This document shows, piece by piece, positions 44,689 through 53,973 of a stretch of 64,000 nt of DNA; position 1 is the first letter of the stretch, and each line of letters starts with the position of its first letter. Source of the DNA: an alpha proteobacterium HIMB114. GTDB taxonomy: Bacteria; Pseudomonadota; Alphaproteobacteria; Pelagibacterales; Pelagibacteraceae. The notes below the pieces were generated by a model that worked only from the letters and a program-made list of their open reading frames with translations, was not told the origin of the DNA and did no database searches. A program made the translations under genes and the position numbers. Where the stretch lies: contig ADAC02000001.1 of NCBI GenBank assembly GCA_000163555.2, forward strand, positions 620,001 to 684,000, written 5' to 3'.

Positions 44689-47363
44689 ATTTCCTCAGAT
44701 AATTTATTTAAGGCTTCTTTAGCTTTTTCTAATGTAGAAGTTCCACCACCTGCTTGTGCAAAATCCTTTCTTCCGCCACCACCTTTTCCACCAAGATAAA
44801 TAGATATTTTTTTTGCAAAATTTGCAGCATCATATCTGTTTGTTAAATTTTGAGAAATACCTACACCAATTGAAGTTTTTTGATCTTCCAAAGAAATAAT
44901 AAATATTATTGTATTATCTTTTGTTTTTGTTCCCTGGTCAACTAAACCTCTGATATCTTTTGAAGATAGTCCTATTAATATCTGATTAATTATCTCAATT
45001 CCATTTTTAGAATTTGAGGTAATGATATTTTTATTTTTATCGTCTAATATATTTTTGGCTCTAAGTTTATTTAAATAGTTTAAAGCATCATTAATTTGTT
45101 TTTCATTTTGGTATTCTGAAAAATTTTTATAATCACCTTTTAATTTTTTAATTTGATTAATGATCTCTTCAAATTTTAACTTATTTTTCTTTAAATTCTC
45201 TTGTTTAGATAAATTTTTGTTTTCCAAGTAAGTTTTTAATTCATCGCCTCTTAATGCCTCAATACGTCTAACGCCCGAAGCTATAGAACTTTCATTAATA
45301 ATTGAAAATTGTCCAATTTTTCCAGTATTTTCAACATGTGTACCACCGCAGAGTTCTAGCGAAAATATTTTGTCATTATTTTTCCCCATAGATACAACGC
45401 GAACTTCTTCACCATATTTTTCACCAAATAATGCCATTGCACCTTCTTTAATTGCTTTTTCTGGAGACATTAACCTAGTAATCACTTTATCATTTTTATT
45501 TATAAAATGATTTACTCTTGAATTTATTTTTTTTTGTTGTTCAGAATTTATTTGTTTGGAATAACTAAAATCAAATCTTAAACGATCAGGACCAACATAA
45601 GAACCTCTTTGAGCAACATGGTTACCCAATTCTTCCCTCAAAGCTGCGTGGAGTAAATGTGTTGCCGAATGATTTGATTTAATATTTTCTCTTCTTTCAA
45701 GATTTATTTCTAAATAAGAGTCTTGATTTTTCTCAATGTACCCCTCTTTTACAAAACCAATATGAATAAACAAGGAACCGAAGAATTTTTGCGTATCTTC
45801 TACTTCAGCAGTTCCTGTTTCAGTTTTAATTATTCCGCTATCGCCAACTTGACCGCCAGACTCTGCATAAAAGCAAGTTTGATTTGTTATTATCTTTATT
45901 TTATCTTTCTCTTTAGCTTTTAAAATTTCTTCTCCATCTTGATTTACTATTGAATTAACTTTTGCTTCAGTTTTTTCAGAACTATAGCCTACAAATTCTG
46001 TCGAACCATGCCTATCTTTTAGATCAAACCATATCTTATCAATTGAATCTGAACCAGAACCTTTCCAAGATTTTCTAGCTTCTTGTTTTCGTTTTTCCAT
46101 TAATTGATTAAACTTTTCCGTATCAACTTTTATTTTTAAAGGTTTGAAATAATCTTCAGTTAAATCTAATGGGAAGCCATAGGTATCATATAATTTAAAC
46201 GCAACCTCTCCACTTAATGTATTGTTTTTAATTTTATTTTTTTCATCATGTATAATTTTCATTCCGTTCGATAGCATTGATTGAAATTTTTCTTCTTCAT
46301 TTGTAATAGTTTCTTTGATTAAATCTTTAGCTCTATCTAACTCGTTATACTCTGAAGACATTTCTTTTATTAAATGATCAATCATTTTTGACAGAACATG
46401 ATCTTTTGAACCTAAAGTATTTGCATGCCTCATTGCTCTTCTCATTATTCTTCGTAGCACGTAGCCACGACCTTCGTTTGATGGCATCAATCCATCTGCA
46501 ATTAAAAAACATGAAGCTCTTAAATGATCAGAAATTACTCTATGACTTGGAATGGTATCGTTGTTAATTCGTGTTTTTGTAATATCGGCACTTAAATCAA
46601 CTAATTTTTGAAACAAATCAATTTGATAATTATCGTGAGTTCCTTGTAATACTGCAGCCATCCTCTCTAAACCCATACCTGTATCAACAGAAGGTTTTGG
46701 TAAATTAACTCGTTTATCTTTTGAAATTTGCTCATATTGCATAAAAACTAAATTCCAAATTTCAATAAAACGATCACCATCTTCATCTTTTGAACCTGGA
46801 GGTCCTCCAAATAAATGTTCGCCATGATCATAAAAAATTTCTGAACATGGTCCGCACGGTCCAGTCTCTCCCATTGACCAAAAATTATCAGATGTAGGAA
46901 TTTTAATTATTTTATCTTCACTGAAACCTGCAATTTTTTTCCATAAGTCATATGCTTCCTGATCTTCTGAAAACACGGTTACACATAATTTATTTTTTGG
47001 TAGAGCAAAGTCTTTAGTTATTAGTTCCCAAGCATATGCAATTGCTTGTTCTTTAAAATAATCACCAAAAGAAAAATTACCCAGCATTTCGAAAAAAGTG
47101 TGGTGTCTTGGTGTATATCCAACATTTTCAAGATCATTATGTTTCCCACCAGCCCTTACACATTTTTGTGAAGTAGTTGCACGATTATAATCCCTTTTTT
47201 CAACACCTGTAAAAACATTCTTAAATTGAACCATACCTGAGTTTGAAAACATTAAAGTCGGATCATTTTGTGGAATAAGTGAGCTAGAACTTATTACTTT
47301 ATGATCATTTTTTTTAAAAAAATTTTTAAAAGTTTCTCTTGTATCTCTTAGAGTTTTTTTCAT
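44685..47363 (-). CDS. alaS: Alanyl-tRNA synthetase
   Basis: Charges tRNA-Ala and edits mischarged Ser or Gly. The 892-residue protein has the class II catalytic core ([51 protein letters not shown]), the editing domain with HxxxH ([13 protein letters not shown]) and CGGTHV. A C-terminal oligomerisation/DHHA1 domain contains [15 protein letters not shown]. It lies downstream of recA, behind a factor-independent terminator. Confidence 0.97.
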   Translation of the reverse strand: MKKTLRDTRETFKNFFKKNDHKVISSSSLIPQNDPTLMFSNSGMVQFKNVFTGVEKRDYNRATTSQKCVRAGGKHNDLENVGYTPRHHTFFEMLGNFSFGDYFKEQAIAYAWELITKDFALPKNKLCVTVFSEDQEAYDLWKKIAGFSEDKIIKIPTSDNFWSMGETGPCGPCSEIFYDHGEHLFGGPPGSKDEDGDRFIEIWNLVFMQYEQISKDKRVNLPKPSVDTGMGLERMAAVLQGTHDNYQIDLFQKLVDLSADITKTRINNDTIPSHRVISDHLRASCFLIADGLMPSNEGRGYVLRRIMRRAMRHANTLGSKDHVLSKMIDHLIKEMSSEYNELDRAKDLIKETITNEEEKFQSMLSNGMKIIHDEKNKIKNNTLSGEVAFKLYDTYGFPLDLTEDYFKPLKIKVDTEKFNQLMEKRKQEARKSWKGSGSDSIDKIWFDLKDRHGSTEFVGYSSEKTEAKVNSIVNQDGEEILKAKEKDKIKIITNQTCFYAESGGQVGDSGIIKTETGTAEVEDTQKFFGSLFIHIGFVKEGYIEKNQDSYLEINLERRENIKSNHSATHLLHAALREELGNHVAQRGSYVGPDRLRFDFSYSKQINSEQQKKINSRVNHFINKNDKVITRLMSPEKAIKEGAMALFGEKYGEEVRVVSMGKNNDKIFSLELCGGTHVENTGKIGQFSIINESSIASGVRRIEALRGDELKTYLENKNLSKQENLKKNKLKFEEIINQIKKLKGDYKNFSEYQNEKQINDALNYLNKLRAKNILDDKNKNIITSNSKNGIEIINQILIGLSSKDIRGLVDQGTKTKDNTIIFIISLEDQKTSIGVGISQNLTNRYDAANFAKKISIYLGGKGGGGRKDFAQAGGGTSTLEKAKEALNKLSEEI

Positions 47364-47408
47364 TTCTAAGATAATTACAACTTTTACTGTATATGTCTAG
47401 TAATGGAA

Positions 47409-47437
47409 AAGGCGCTATCATTTATAGATAGCGCCTT
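47409..47437 (-). terminator. Factor-independent terminator after recA
   Basis: An 11-base perfect stem AAGGCGCTATC/GATAGCGCCTT (47409-47419 and 47427-47437) encloses a seven-base loop. On the minus strand the second arm runs into TTTT followed by CC. It lies 19 bases beyond the recA stop and 46 bases before alaS. The stem is unusually GC-rich for this sequence, which supports a role in ending recA transcription. Confidence 0.9.
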
Positions 47438-47455
47438 AAAGAGATGGTTAATTAT

Positions 47456-48586
47456 TTAATCTTTTTTCTTATCAGCTGATTTTGCTTTATCAGTAACTTC
47501 ACTAACTTCTTCAGTTTTTTCTTTAGCTATAGGATTACCTTCAAGCTTTTCACTTATTAAGCCAGCATTTGCACGGATTGCCATTTCAATTTCAGCTGCA
47601 ATATTCAAATTATTTTTTAAATACTGCTTTGCGTTTTCTTTTCCTTGGCCAATCTTTTCTCCTTTATAAGAGTACCATGCACCACTTTTTTCGATAATAT
47701 TTGCTTTAGCACCTAGGTCAATTAATTCACCCATTTTGCTGATTCCTTCACCATACATTATATCGAACTCTACTACTTTAAATGGTGGAGCAACTTTATT
47801 TTTGACAACTTTTACTCTTGTTTGGTTACCAATAATCTCATCTTTTTCTTTGATGGCACCAATTCTTCTAATATCCATTCTTACAGATGAATAAAATTTA
47901 AGAGCATTACCGCCCGCAGTTGTTTCTGGACTTCCAAACATTACACCAATCTTCATTCTAATTTGGTTAATAAAGATAACCATAGTATTAGATTTAGAGA
48001 TACTACCTGTAAGTTTTCTTAAAGCCTGACTCATTAATCTTGCTTGTAAACCTACATGTGTGTCACCCATGTCACCTTCTAATTCTGCTCTTGGTGTCAA
48101 GGCCGCAACTGAATCAACAACTAAAACTGATACTGCGCCAGATCTAACTAATGTATCTGCAATTTCTAACGCCTGTTCCCCTGTATCAGGTTGAGATATT
48201 AATAATTCAGAAGTATCTACACCCAATTTTCTTGCATATGTTGGGTCTAATGCATGTTCAGCATCCACAAACGCACAAACTCCTCCTGTCTTTTGTGCTT
48301 CAGCAATTACTTGTAAAGCCAAAGTAGTTTTTCCAGATGATTCTGGGCCATAAATTTCTACTATTCTGCTTTTTGGCAATCCGCCAATTCCCAAAGCGAT
48401 GTCTAAACTTAAAGAACCCGTTGAAATAGCTTCAATATCTAATGCCTGGTCTTTTTGACCAAGTTTCATTACTGAACCTTTTCCAAAATTTTGATCTATT
48501 TGACCAATGGCTGCTTCTAGAGCTTTTTGTTTATCTTTATCTAATTCTTGTGGGCTGTTTACCACTTTCAAATTACTTTTAGTCAT
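47456..48586 (-). CDS. recA: Recombinase RecA
   Basis: ATP-dependent strand exchange and SOS co-protease. The 376-residue protein has an N-terminal extension, [22 protein letters not shown], Walker [34 protein letters not shown] (Walker B) and [17 protein letters not shown]. The C-terminal tail is acidic and Lys-rich. The RBS AGGA lies seven bases before the ATG. Upstream, an SOS-box-like sequence (GTAC-N7-GTTC) suggests LexA control. Confidence 0.98.
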   Translation of the reverse strand: MTKSNLKVVNSPQELDKDKQKALEAAIGQIDQNFGKGSVMKLGQKDQALDIEAISTGSLSLDIALGIGGLPKSRIVEIYGPESSGKTTLALQVIAEAQKTGGVCAFVDAEHALDPTYARKLGVDTSELLISQPDTGEQALEIADTLVRSGAVSVLVVDSVAALTPRAELEGDMGDTHVGLQARLMSQALRKLTGSISKSNTMVIFINQIRMKIGVMFGSPETTAGGNALKFYSSVRMDIRRIGAIKEKDEIIGNQTRVKVVKNKVAPPFKVVEFDIMYGEGISKMGELIDLGAKANIIEKSGAWYSYKGEKIGQGKENAKQYLKNNLNIAAEIEMAIRANAGLISEKLEGNPIAKEKTEEVSEVTDKAKSADKKKD

Positions 48587-48634
48587 TATGCATCCTTTTG
48601 TTTAATTTTTTTTAAACGACTCATTATGAAAAAT

Positions 48635-48649
48635 GTACATATTTTGTTC
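48635..48649. promoter_or_regulatory. SOS-box-like site upstream of recA (one mismatch)
   Basis: The plus-strand sequence is GTAC ATATTTT GTTC, one mismatch from the alphaproteobacterial LexA box GTTC-N7-GTTC. It lies 49-63 bases upstream of the recA start. The N7 sequence and spacing resemble the perfect box at 55631-55645 before umuD; on the minus strand both contain GAACAAAATA. LexA binding is inferred from known alphaproteobacterial regulation. Confidence 0.6.
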
Positions 48650-48693
48650 TCATTTACAATAATTTAAATAAGTTATTGATTTAATTATATTTA

Positions 48694-50028
48694 TTAAAAA
48701 ATATGCCTAATCCAATTGGTTTTTGGATTAATTTGTTTTGTTTCAAGTTTTAAATGTAGTGATGTTAAATTGCCAGTCACTTGTAACAATTTAAATCTTG
48801 AAGTTATTTCGTCTCTTTCAACGTCAATAAAGTTAAGCCTAGCTATTAATAAAAGCGATCTAGAATTAAGCACATCTAAAGTATCTCTAGTACCACTTTC
48901 ATACTCCTGAACAATACCTTCGTATGCAATCTCGGCCGCTTGCAATTGTGCTTTAGCTAAATTTAACTCACTTTTTTTTAACTGATATTCAGACCAAACA
49001 TTAGTTGCATTTTTTTTAGTTTCATTTTGCTTATCTTGATAATCTAGTTCTGCACTCACTTTGAGAGCTTTTTTCTGCTGATAAAATGAATAATTTTTAC
49101 CTCCAGAATATAATGGGATTTCTACTTTTGCTTCAAATTGAGACTGATCCCTTTCGCTTATTGTAGAGCTAACATCTTCATTTTCAGATACCTCAAATGA
49201 AAGAGATGCTTTAGGTGCAAATTTTTCTGCTGCCCCTTTTAATAAATAATTAGATTTTTCAAAATTAAGCTTTGAAATTAATAGTTCAGGATTATTTAAA
49301 GAAGCCAATTCCAAAGTTTCTTCTAAGCTTTTTGGTAAATTTAAATCAAGGTTTTTTATCGTTTCTAAATTTTTTGGTAAATATCCGATGATATTTTCAT
49401 AGTCTTTTTCAGATACTGCAAAACTATTTTCCGATCTTATAAATTTTGCTTTTGCATCTGCCAAAGATGATTCGGATTGTGCAAGATCAGACAATTTAAT
49501 TACACCCCTCTCATACCTGCTTTTATCTAATTCGACTTGTTTGTCTGCAAGATCAAGATTATCTCTTGTGATATCTAATCTTTTCTTAGAGGCTAGAACA
49601 GAAGTATAGGCAGTTACAGCTTTAAGCAGGACATTTTGCTCGACAAATTTTAGTTCATTGCTTGATATCTTCACATCGGTTTTTGATGCTAAAATATTAG
49701 GTATGCCTTGTAATATTTTTTGTTCAACTTTTATTGCCTTCTTTTTTGTTTGAAGGTTACTATCTGCAATTGAAGTGCCTGATTGATTTTTTTGCCCCTC
49801 ATTTAAATCATCAGATTGAGAAAAAGTTCCAGTAATCGAAGGCTTTAATATTGCATAAGATTGTATTAATTCTTCATTTACCGCTTTAGCTTTTTCACGT
49901 TGAGAATTAAGTTCTTTATTATTTATATAAGTTGAAATTAAAGATTGATACAAATTCTCAGATGATGCAACTCCACCGATTATAAAAAAAACTATATTAA
50001 AAACTAAAAACTGCTTTAAGGTTTTCAT
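48694..50028 (-). CDS. tolC: TolC-family outer-membrane efflux protein
   Basis: Trimeric outer-membrane channel for type I secretion and RND efflux. The 444-residue protein has a signal peptide (hydrophobic run ending near GGVASSEN), two OEP repeats with long coiled-coil helices (ELNSQREKAKAVNEELIQSYA, YERGVIKLSDLAQSESSLADAKA, and YESGTRDTLDVLNSRSLLL), and beta-strand segments such as LKPSITGTFSQSDD. The YERGxxxLxDLxQ and YxxGxxDxLDVL patterns are typical of TolC. It overlaps the downstream HCCA-isomerase-like gene by four bases at its start. Confidence 0.92.
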   Translation of the reverse strand: MKTLKQFLVFNIVFFIIGGVASSENLYQSLISTYINNKELNSQREKAKAVNEELIQSYAILKPSITGTFSQSDDLNEGQKNQSGTSIADSNLQTKKKAIKVEQKILQGIPNILASKTDVKISSNELKFVEQNVLLKAVTAYTSVLASKKRLDITRDNLDLADKQVELDKSRYERGVIKLSDLAQSESSLADAKAKFIRSENSFAVSEKDYENIIGYLPKNLETIKNLDLNLPKSLEETLELASLNNPELLISKLNFEKSNYLLKGAAEKFAPKASLSFEVSENEDVSSTISERDQSQFEAKVEIPLYSGGKNYSFYQQKKALKVSAELDYQDKQNETKKNATNVWSEYQLKKSELNLAKAQLQAAEIAYEGIVQEYESGTRDTLDVLNSRSLLLIARLNFIDVERDEITSRFKLLQVTGNLTSLHLKLETKQINPKTNWIRHIF

Positions 50029-50615
50029 TTAATTTTATCTTCTAAATAGTCTAACCTATCTTGACCCCAGTATAACTTATCTTCATAGATATAGGTGGGG
50101 GCACCAAATACATCTTCTTTGATCGCATTATTTGAATTTTCAGAATATATTTTTTCTACTTTCTCACTATTGGCTAGTGCTTCAACCTCGTTAAAATTTA
50201 ATTGTAAACTGTTACAAATTTCTTGTAAAACTTTTTTGTCAGATATATCTTTTTCATTAGCCCATAAATATTTTAAACATTCTTTTCCAAAGCTTAATTT
50301 ATTTCCAAGTTGAATTGCTGCAATTGTAAATTTTGCAGGTAAATGAGGATCAGAAGGTGGAAAAAATTTTGGTTGAGAATTAATGCTAACTCCATATTTT
50401 TTTCCAATTCTTTCAATTTCAACTAGACGATATTTTAATCTTGATGGATGTCTTTTGGGGACTGGAACTCCACCAGTATTTGGAAAAACTTGACCTACAA
50501 GATCAAAAGGCATTTCTTCAACTTCAATATTTTTTTTATTAACTAAATTAATAAACCTATCAATTGCTAAGTAAGAAAATGGTGAAGCAACACTATAGTA
50601 ATATTTTATTTTCAT
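50025..50615 (-). CDS. 2-hydroxychromene-2-carboxylate isomerase family protein (DsbA-like fold)
   Basis: A 196-residue thioredoxin-fold protein: YYYSVASPFSYLAIDRF at the N terminus (with Ser-Pro-Phe-Ser in place of the CxxC) and VPVPKRHPSRLKYRLVEIERIGKKYG. The C-terminal VFGAPTYIYEDKLYWGQDRLDYLEDKI is typical of kappa-class GST/HCCA isomerases. These use glutathione in isomerase or transferase reactions on aromatic or other substrates; the substrate here is unknown. It is divergent from the GST-like gene next to it. Confidence 0.87.
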   Translation of the reverse strand: MKIKYYYSVASPFSYLAIDRFINLVNKKNIEVEEMPFDLVGQVFPNTGGVPVPKRHPSRLKYRLVEIERIGKKYGVSINSQPKFFPPSDPHLPAKFTIAAIQLGNKLSFGKECLKYLWANEKDISDKKVLQEICNSLQLNFNEVEALANSEKVEKIYSENSNNAIKEDVFGAPTYIYEDKLYWGQDRLDYLEDKIK

Positions 50616-50663
50616 ATTATTTTTCTGCTATATATACCTTTAACTAAAATTGGATATAAAATT

Positions 50664-51290
50664 ATGTTTGAACTCTTAAGTGCCGATACACCTAATGGAA
50701 AAAAGGTGTCTATTTTATTAGAAGAATTAAATTTAAAATATAAAGTGACTAAAATTAATATATTAAAAGGCGACCAATTTAGTCCTAATTTTTCAAAAAT
50801 TAGTCCATTTAACAAAATTCCAGTTTTAAGAGATTTGAAAACAAAAAAAACAATTTTTGAATCTGGTGCCATACTTATTTATCTTGGAGAAAAATATAAA
50901 AAATTTTATGATAAAAAAGATAGGTTAAAAATATTACAATGGCTAATGGCTCAGATGGCATACGTAGGTCCAATGTTTGGGCAGCATCACCAGTTTCATC
51001 ATTATAATCATGGAAAAAGTAAATTTGGAGAAGAAAGATATTTTAGAATTTCAACTCAAATATATAAAGATCTTGATAGAAGATTAGCTAAATCAAAGTA
51101 TTTGGCATGTTCAAAATATACGATAGCTGATATTGCAACTTTCCCTTGGGTAGCTAGACATGAAATTCATGATATTGGATTAAAAAAATTTAAAAATCTT
51201 ACACGTTGGTTTGAATTAATTTCGAAAAGAAAAGCAGTTATTAAAGGATACGATTTTATGAATAGAGGTGAAACTATTCCAAAACCTTAA
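50664..51290 (+). CDS. Glutathione S-transferase family protein (YfcG/YghU-like)
   Basis: A 208-residue GST with an N-terminal thioredoxin fold (MFELLSADTPNGKKVSILLEE, SPFNKIPVLRD, FESGAILIYLGEKY) and a helical C-domain (LMAQMAYVGPMFGQHHQFHHY). The TPNGKK and SGAILIYL elements are typical of the YfcG/YghU branch that binds two glutathiones and reduces disulfides. The His-rich GQHHQFHHYNHGK stretch is typical of this branch. It is convergent with dksA, with a four-base overlap. Confidence 0.9.
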   Translation: MFELLSADTPNGKKVSILLEELNLKYKVTKINILKGDQFSPNFSKISPFNKIPVLRDLKTKKTIFESGAILIYLGEKYKKFYDKKDRLKILQWLMAQMAYVGPMFGQHHQFHHYNHGKSKFGEERYFRISTQIYKDLDRRLAKSKYLACSKYTIADIATFPWVARHEIHDIGLKKFKNLTRWFELISKRKAVIKGYDFMNRGETIPKP

Positions 51291-51703
51291 TCGTCGGCGA
51301 AAATTTTTTCTTGTTTTTCGTGTCTTTCCTGTGCCTCAACCGTCATTGTTGCAATTGGTCTGGCAATTAATCTTTTTAAACCAATTTCTTCTCCTGTCTC
51401 TTCACAATATCCATAAGTACCATCTTCAATTTTCTGAAGAGCAGAATCAATTTTTTTCATTAGTTTTTTGTGACGATTTACAGTTCTCATTTCAACAGAT
51501 TTGCTTGTAAAAGATGTTGCTTGATCTACTACATCTGCCGAAGCTGCATTGTCATCATCGTTACCAAAAATAATTCTGTTATTCTGTTCTATTAAATCGT
51601 TTTTCCATTCAGCAAGAGCTTTTCTAAAAAAAGCTTTATGTTTAGCACACATATACTTTTCCTTTGCTGATGGTACGTAAGTCTTTGAAATTTTTGTTGG
51701 CAT
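51287..51703 (-). CDS. dksA: RNA polymerase-binding transcription factor DksA (degenerate zinc finger)
   Basis: Binds the RNA polymerase secondary channel and, with ppGpp, tunes rRNA and amino-acid promoters. The 138-residue protein has the coiled coil with acidic tip region (DNAASADVVDQATSF) and the C-terminal globular part YGYCEETGEEIGLKRLIARP. Of the four zinc cysteines found in E. coli DksA, only the first (GYC) remains; the others are Thr, Thr/Val and Ala. Single-Cys DksA proteins are known in alphaproteobacteria. A good promoter lies directly upstream. Confidence 0.93.
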   Translation of the reverse strand: MPTKISKTYVPSAKEKYMCAKHKAFFRKALAEWKNDLIEQNNRIIFGNDDDNAASADVVDQATSFTSKSVEMRTVNRHKKLMKKIDSALQKIEDGTYGYCEETGEEIGLKRLIARPIATMTVEAQERHEKQEKIFADD

Positions 51704-51718
51704 AATTAATTTAAGGGA

Positions 51719-51749
51719 TGGAATATATGTTCCATATTTTTAGTGTCAA
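51719..51749 (-). promoter_or_regulatory. dksA promoter with an overlapping palindrome
   Basis: On the minus strand TTGACA (51744-51749) is followed by a 16-base spacer and TATATT (51722-51727). This places a start site about 15-20 bases upstream of the dksA ATG. The near-perfect palindrome TGGAATATATGTTCCA (51719-51734, one T/G mismatch) covers the -10 element and could be an operator. Promoter and operator use are inferred from sequence. Confidence 0.6.
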
Positions 51750-51778
51750 TTATTATGAATAATTATAAAAACTAAATA

Positions 51779-53104
51779 ATGGCAATTAATAGACTATTTC
51801 ACTATTTTTTACTCACACATTTAGCGGTTTGGACGCTAATACCAAGTATCACAAATCATAATTTACCTCTTGATACCATAGAGGCTTTAGCATGGGGAAG
51901 TAATTTAGATTGGGGATTTAACAAGCACCCTCCTCTGAGTGCTTTAGCAGTTGAAATATTTTATCAAATTTTTGGAACACAAGATTGGGTTTATTACTTT
52001 TTGAGTCAATTATTCGTTATAACCGCTTTCTACTTTGTGTTTAAATTATCAAAAGAAATTCTTAATACTGAGAAGCATGCGTTATTATCTGTTTTACTCT
52101 TAGAAGGAATTTATTTTTATAACTTTACTTCTCCAGAATTCAATGTGAATGTATGTATGTTACCATTCTGGGCAATGACTGGTTACTATGCTTATAAATG
52201 CCTAAAAGATAACCTTGTAAAAGATTATATTATTCTTGGAATTGTTGCTGCGCTTGGCTTTTTATCTAAATATCTTTTTATCTATTTATTAATTGGAGTA
52301 AAAATCTTTTTTATTTTTTATATAAGAAAGAATAATTTTAAAATTAATTATATCATTCCAGGAGTTATATTTTTGTTAATTCTAACTCCACATTTAATTT
52401 GGCTCACTGAAAACAATTATATTACAATTACATATGGTTTAAAAAGAACAGGAGAAATCAAAAGTTATCTTGATCATATTATTTTGCCATTAACTTTTTT
52501 AGGTAAGCAAATTGGAATTCTAATCCCTTTTTTTATTTTATTATTTATTCTGATAAAAAATTTAAAAATCAGCCTTTCTTTTAAAGACCAAAACCTCTTG
52601 TATTTATTGTCCATTTCAATAATGCCATTGCTTTTAATAATTTTAACATCTGTGATAATGGGGGCAAAAATTAGAACGATGTGGATGACACCATTCTATC
52701 TATATATTGGGGTATTTTTTATTTACCTTTATCAAAATAACATAGATCTTTATAAACTTAAAAATTTTAATTATATCTTTATTTTTCTATTTTTACTGTC
52801 TCCATTTTTATATGGATATATATCGGTTTTTAAAACCGACAAAAGAACAGATTATAATGGTAAAATGATAGCACAAAAAATTCAAAATCAATGGAATGAA
52901 AAAAATAATACAACAATTAACTTTGTTACAGGGAATGAATGGATAGGTGGTAACTTGTCATATCATTTGAAATCTAGACCAACATGGACAAATAAAATAC
53001 TATCTGATGACAAAATTTGTTTTGATAAAGAATATAAAGCCACTAGTTTTATTAAATCACAATTTTGTATTGCAAATAATTATAAAGAATTATCTAAATA
53101 TTAA
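51779..53104 (+). CDS. ArnT/PMT-like membrane glycosyltransferase (GT39/GT83 type)
   Basis: A 441-residue polytopic protein with about ten membrane helices. The first periplasmic loop contains DTIEALAWGSNLDWGFNKHPPLSALAVE, where the acidic residue and HPP motif resemble the catalytic loop of ArnT/PMT family enzymes that use polyprenyl-phosphate sugars. A C-terminal soluble part contains FVTGNEWIGGNLSYHL. It overlaps the downstream GT2 gene by one base (TAATG), so the two are probably a functional pair. Donor and acceptor are unknown. Confidence 0.85.
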   Translation: MAINRLFHYFLLTHLAVWTLIPSITNHNLPLDTIEALAWGSNLDWGFNKHPPLSALAVEIFYQIFGTQDWVYYFLSQLFVITAFYFVFKLSKEILNTEKHALLSVLLLEGIYFYNFTSPEFNVNVCMLPFWAMTGYYAYKCLKDNLVKDYIILGIVAALGFLSKYLFIYLLIGVKIFFIFYIRKNNFKINYIIPGVIFLLILTPHLIWLTENNYITITYGLKRTGEIKSYLDHIILPLTFLGKQIGILIPFFILLFILIKNLKISLSFKDQNLLYLLSISIMPLLLIILTSVIMGAKIRTMWMTPFYLYIGVFFIYLYQNNIDLYKLKNFNYIFIFLFLLSPFLYGYISVFKTDKRTDYNGKMIAQKIQNQWNEKNNTTINFVTGNEWIGGNLSYHLKSRPTWTNKILSDDKICFDKEYKATSFIKSQFCIANNYKELSKY

Positions 53105-53973
53105 TGAAAAAATATATTATTTTAATACCTGTTTATAATGATTGGCGTTCAGTCTTTAGATTAATTGAAAATATTGATTCACATATAAATAATGAAACTA
53201 TTGATATTGTAATTGTTAATGATGCCTCAACTGAAAGTTTTGATAATAATCAAAAACAATTTTCAAAAATTAATTCTGTAAAAATTATTAATTTAATTAA
53301 AAATGGTGGACATCGAAAAGCGATTGCAACTGGTCTAAAATATTGCCAAGAAAATCTAGATTACGATTATATCATTCCAATGGATGGTGATGGAGAAGAT
53401 AGGCCTGAGGAATTAAAAGATTTCTTTAACCAGGTTCAAGAAATACAACCTGAAGTTATCACTGCAACTAGAGTAAAAAGAAGTGAAGGTTTTTTATTTA
53501 AATTTTTATACTCAATTCATAAAATTTTTACTCACCTCATTACGGGTAAGCTTATTAAATTTGGTAATTACACTTGTTTATCAAAAAATGCTGTTTCAAA
53601 ACTTTTATCTGATGGGTCTGTGTGGTTAAGCTACTCTGGTTCCATTACCAAGCACTTTCCTCAATTTTCTACTATTCAATCCACTAGAGGTAATAGATAT
53701 TTCGGACCTTCAAAAATGAGTATTTTTGCACTTATTTTACACTCCTTGAGAATCTCAACAGTTTTTAGAGAGAATATTTTCATTCGAGTAGTGATTGTAA
53801 TTCTTTTTTTTGGATTACTTTCTTATTACTCCTCTTTATATTTTCTTATCCCTTCTCTTGCTGGTTGGGTATTTTTGTTCTTTATTATTTGTTTAGCTTT
53901 AGATGACAATATTAAAAAATTAAATAACTGCCTTAATAATATTAAAAGCCTATCTAATATTTATAGTCGGTAA
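53104..53973 (+). CDS. GT2 family glycosyltransferase (polyprenyl-phosphate sugar synthase-like)
   Basis: A 289-residue protein with a GT-A domain: ILIPVYNDWRSVFRLIENI, VIVNDAS, NGGHRKAIATGLKYC and the metal site PMDGDGEDRPEEL. Two membrane helices lie at the C terminus (about 225-265). The architecture resembles dolichyl/undecaprenyl-phosphate sugar synthases, which would feed the upstream ArnT-like enzyme. It overlaps convergent umuC by 24 bases. The sugar is unknown. Confidence 0.85.
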   Translation: MKKYIILIPVYNDWRSVFRLIENIDSHINNETIDIVIVNDASTESFDNNQKQFSKINSVKIINLIKNGGHRKAIATGLKYCQENLDYDYIIPMDGDGEDRPEELKDFFNQVQEIQPEVITATRVKRSEGFLFKFLYSIHKIFTHLITGKLIKFGNYTCLSKNAVSKLLSDGSVWLSYSGSITKHFPQFSTIQSTRGNRYFGPSKMSIFALILHSLRISTVFRENIFIRVVIVILFFGLLSYYSSLYFLIPSLAGWVFLFFIICLALDDNIKKLNNCLNNIKSLSNIYSR

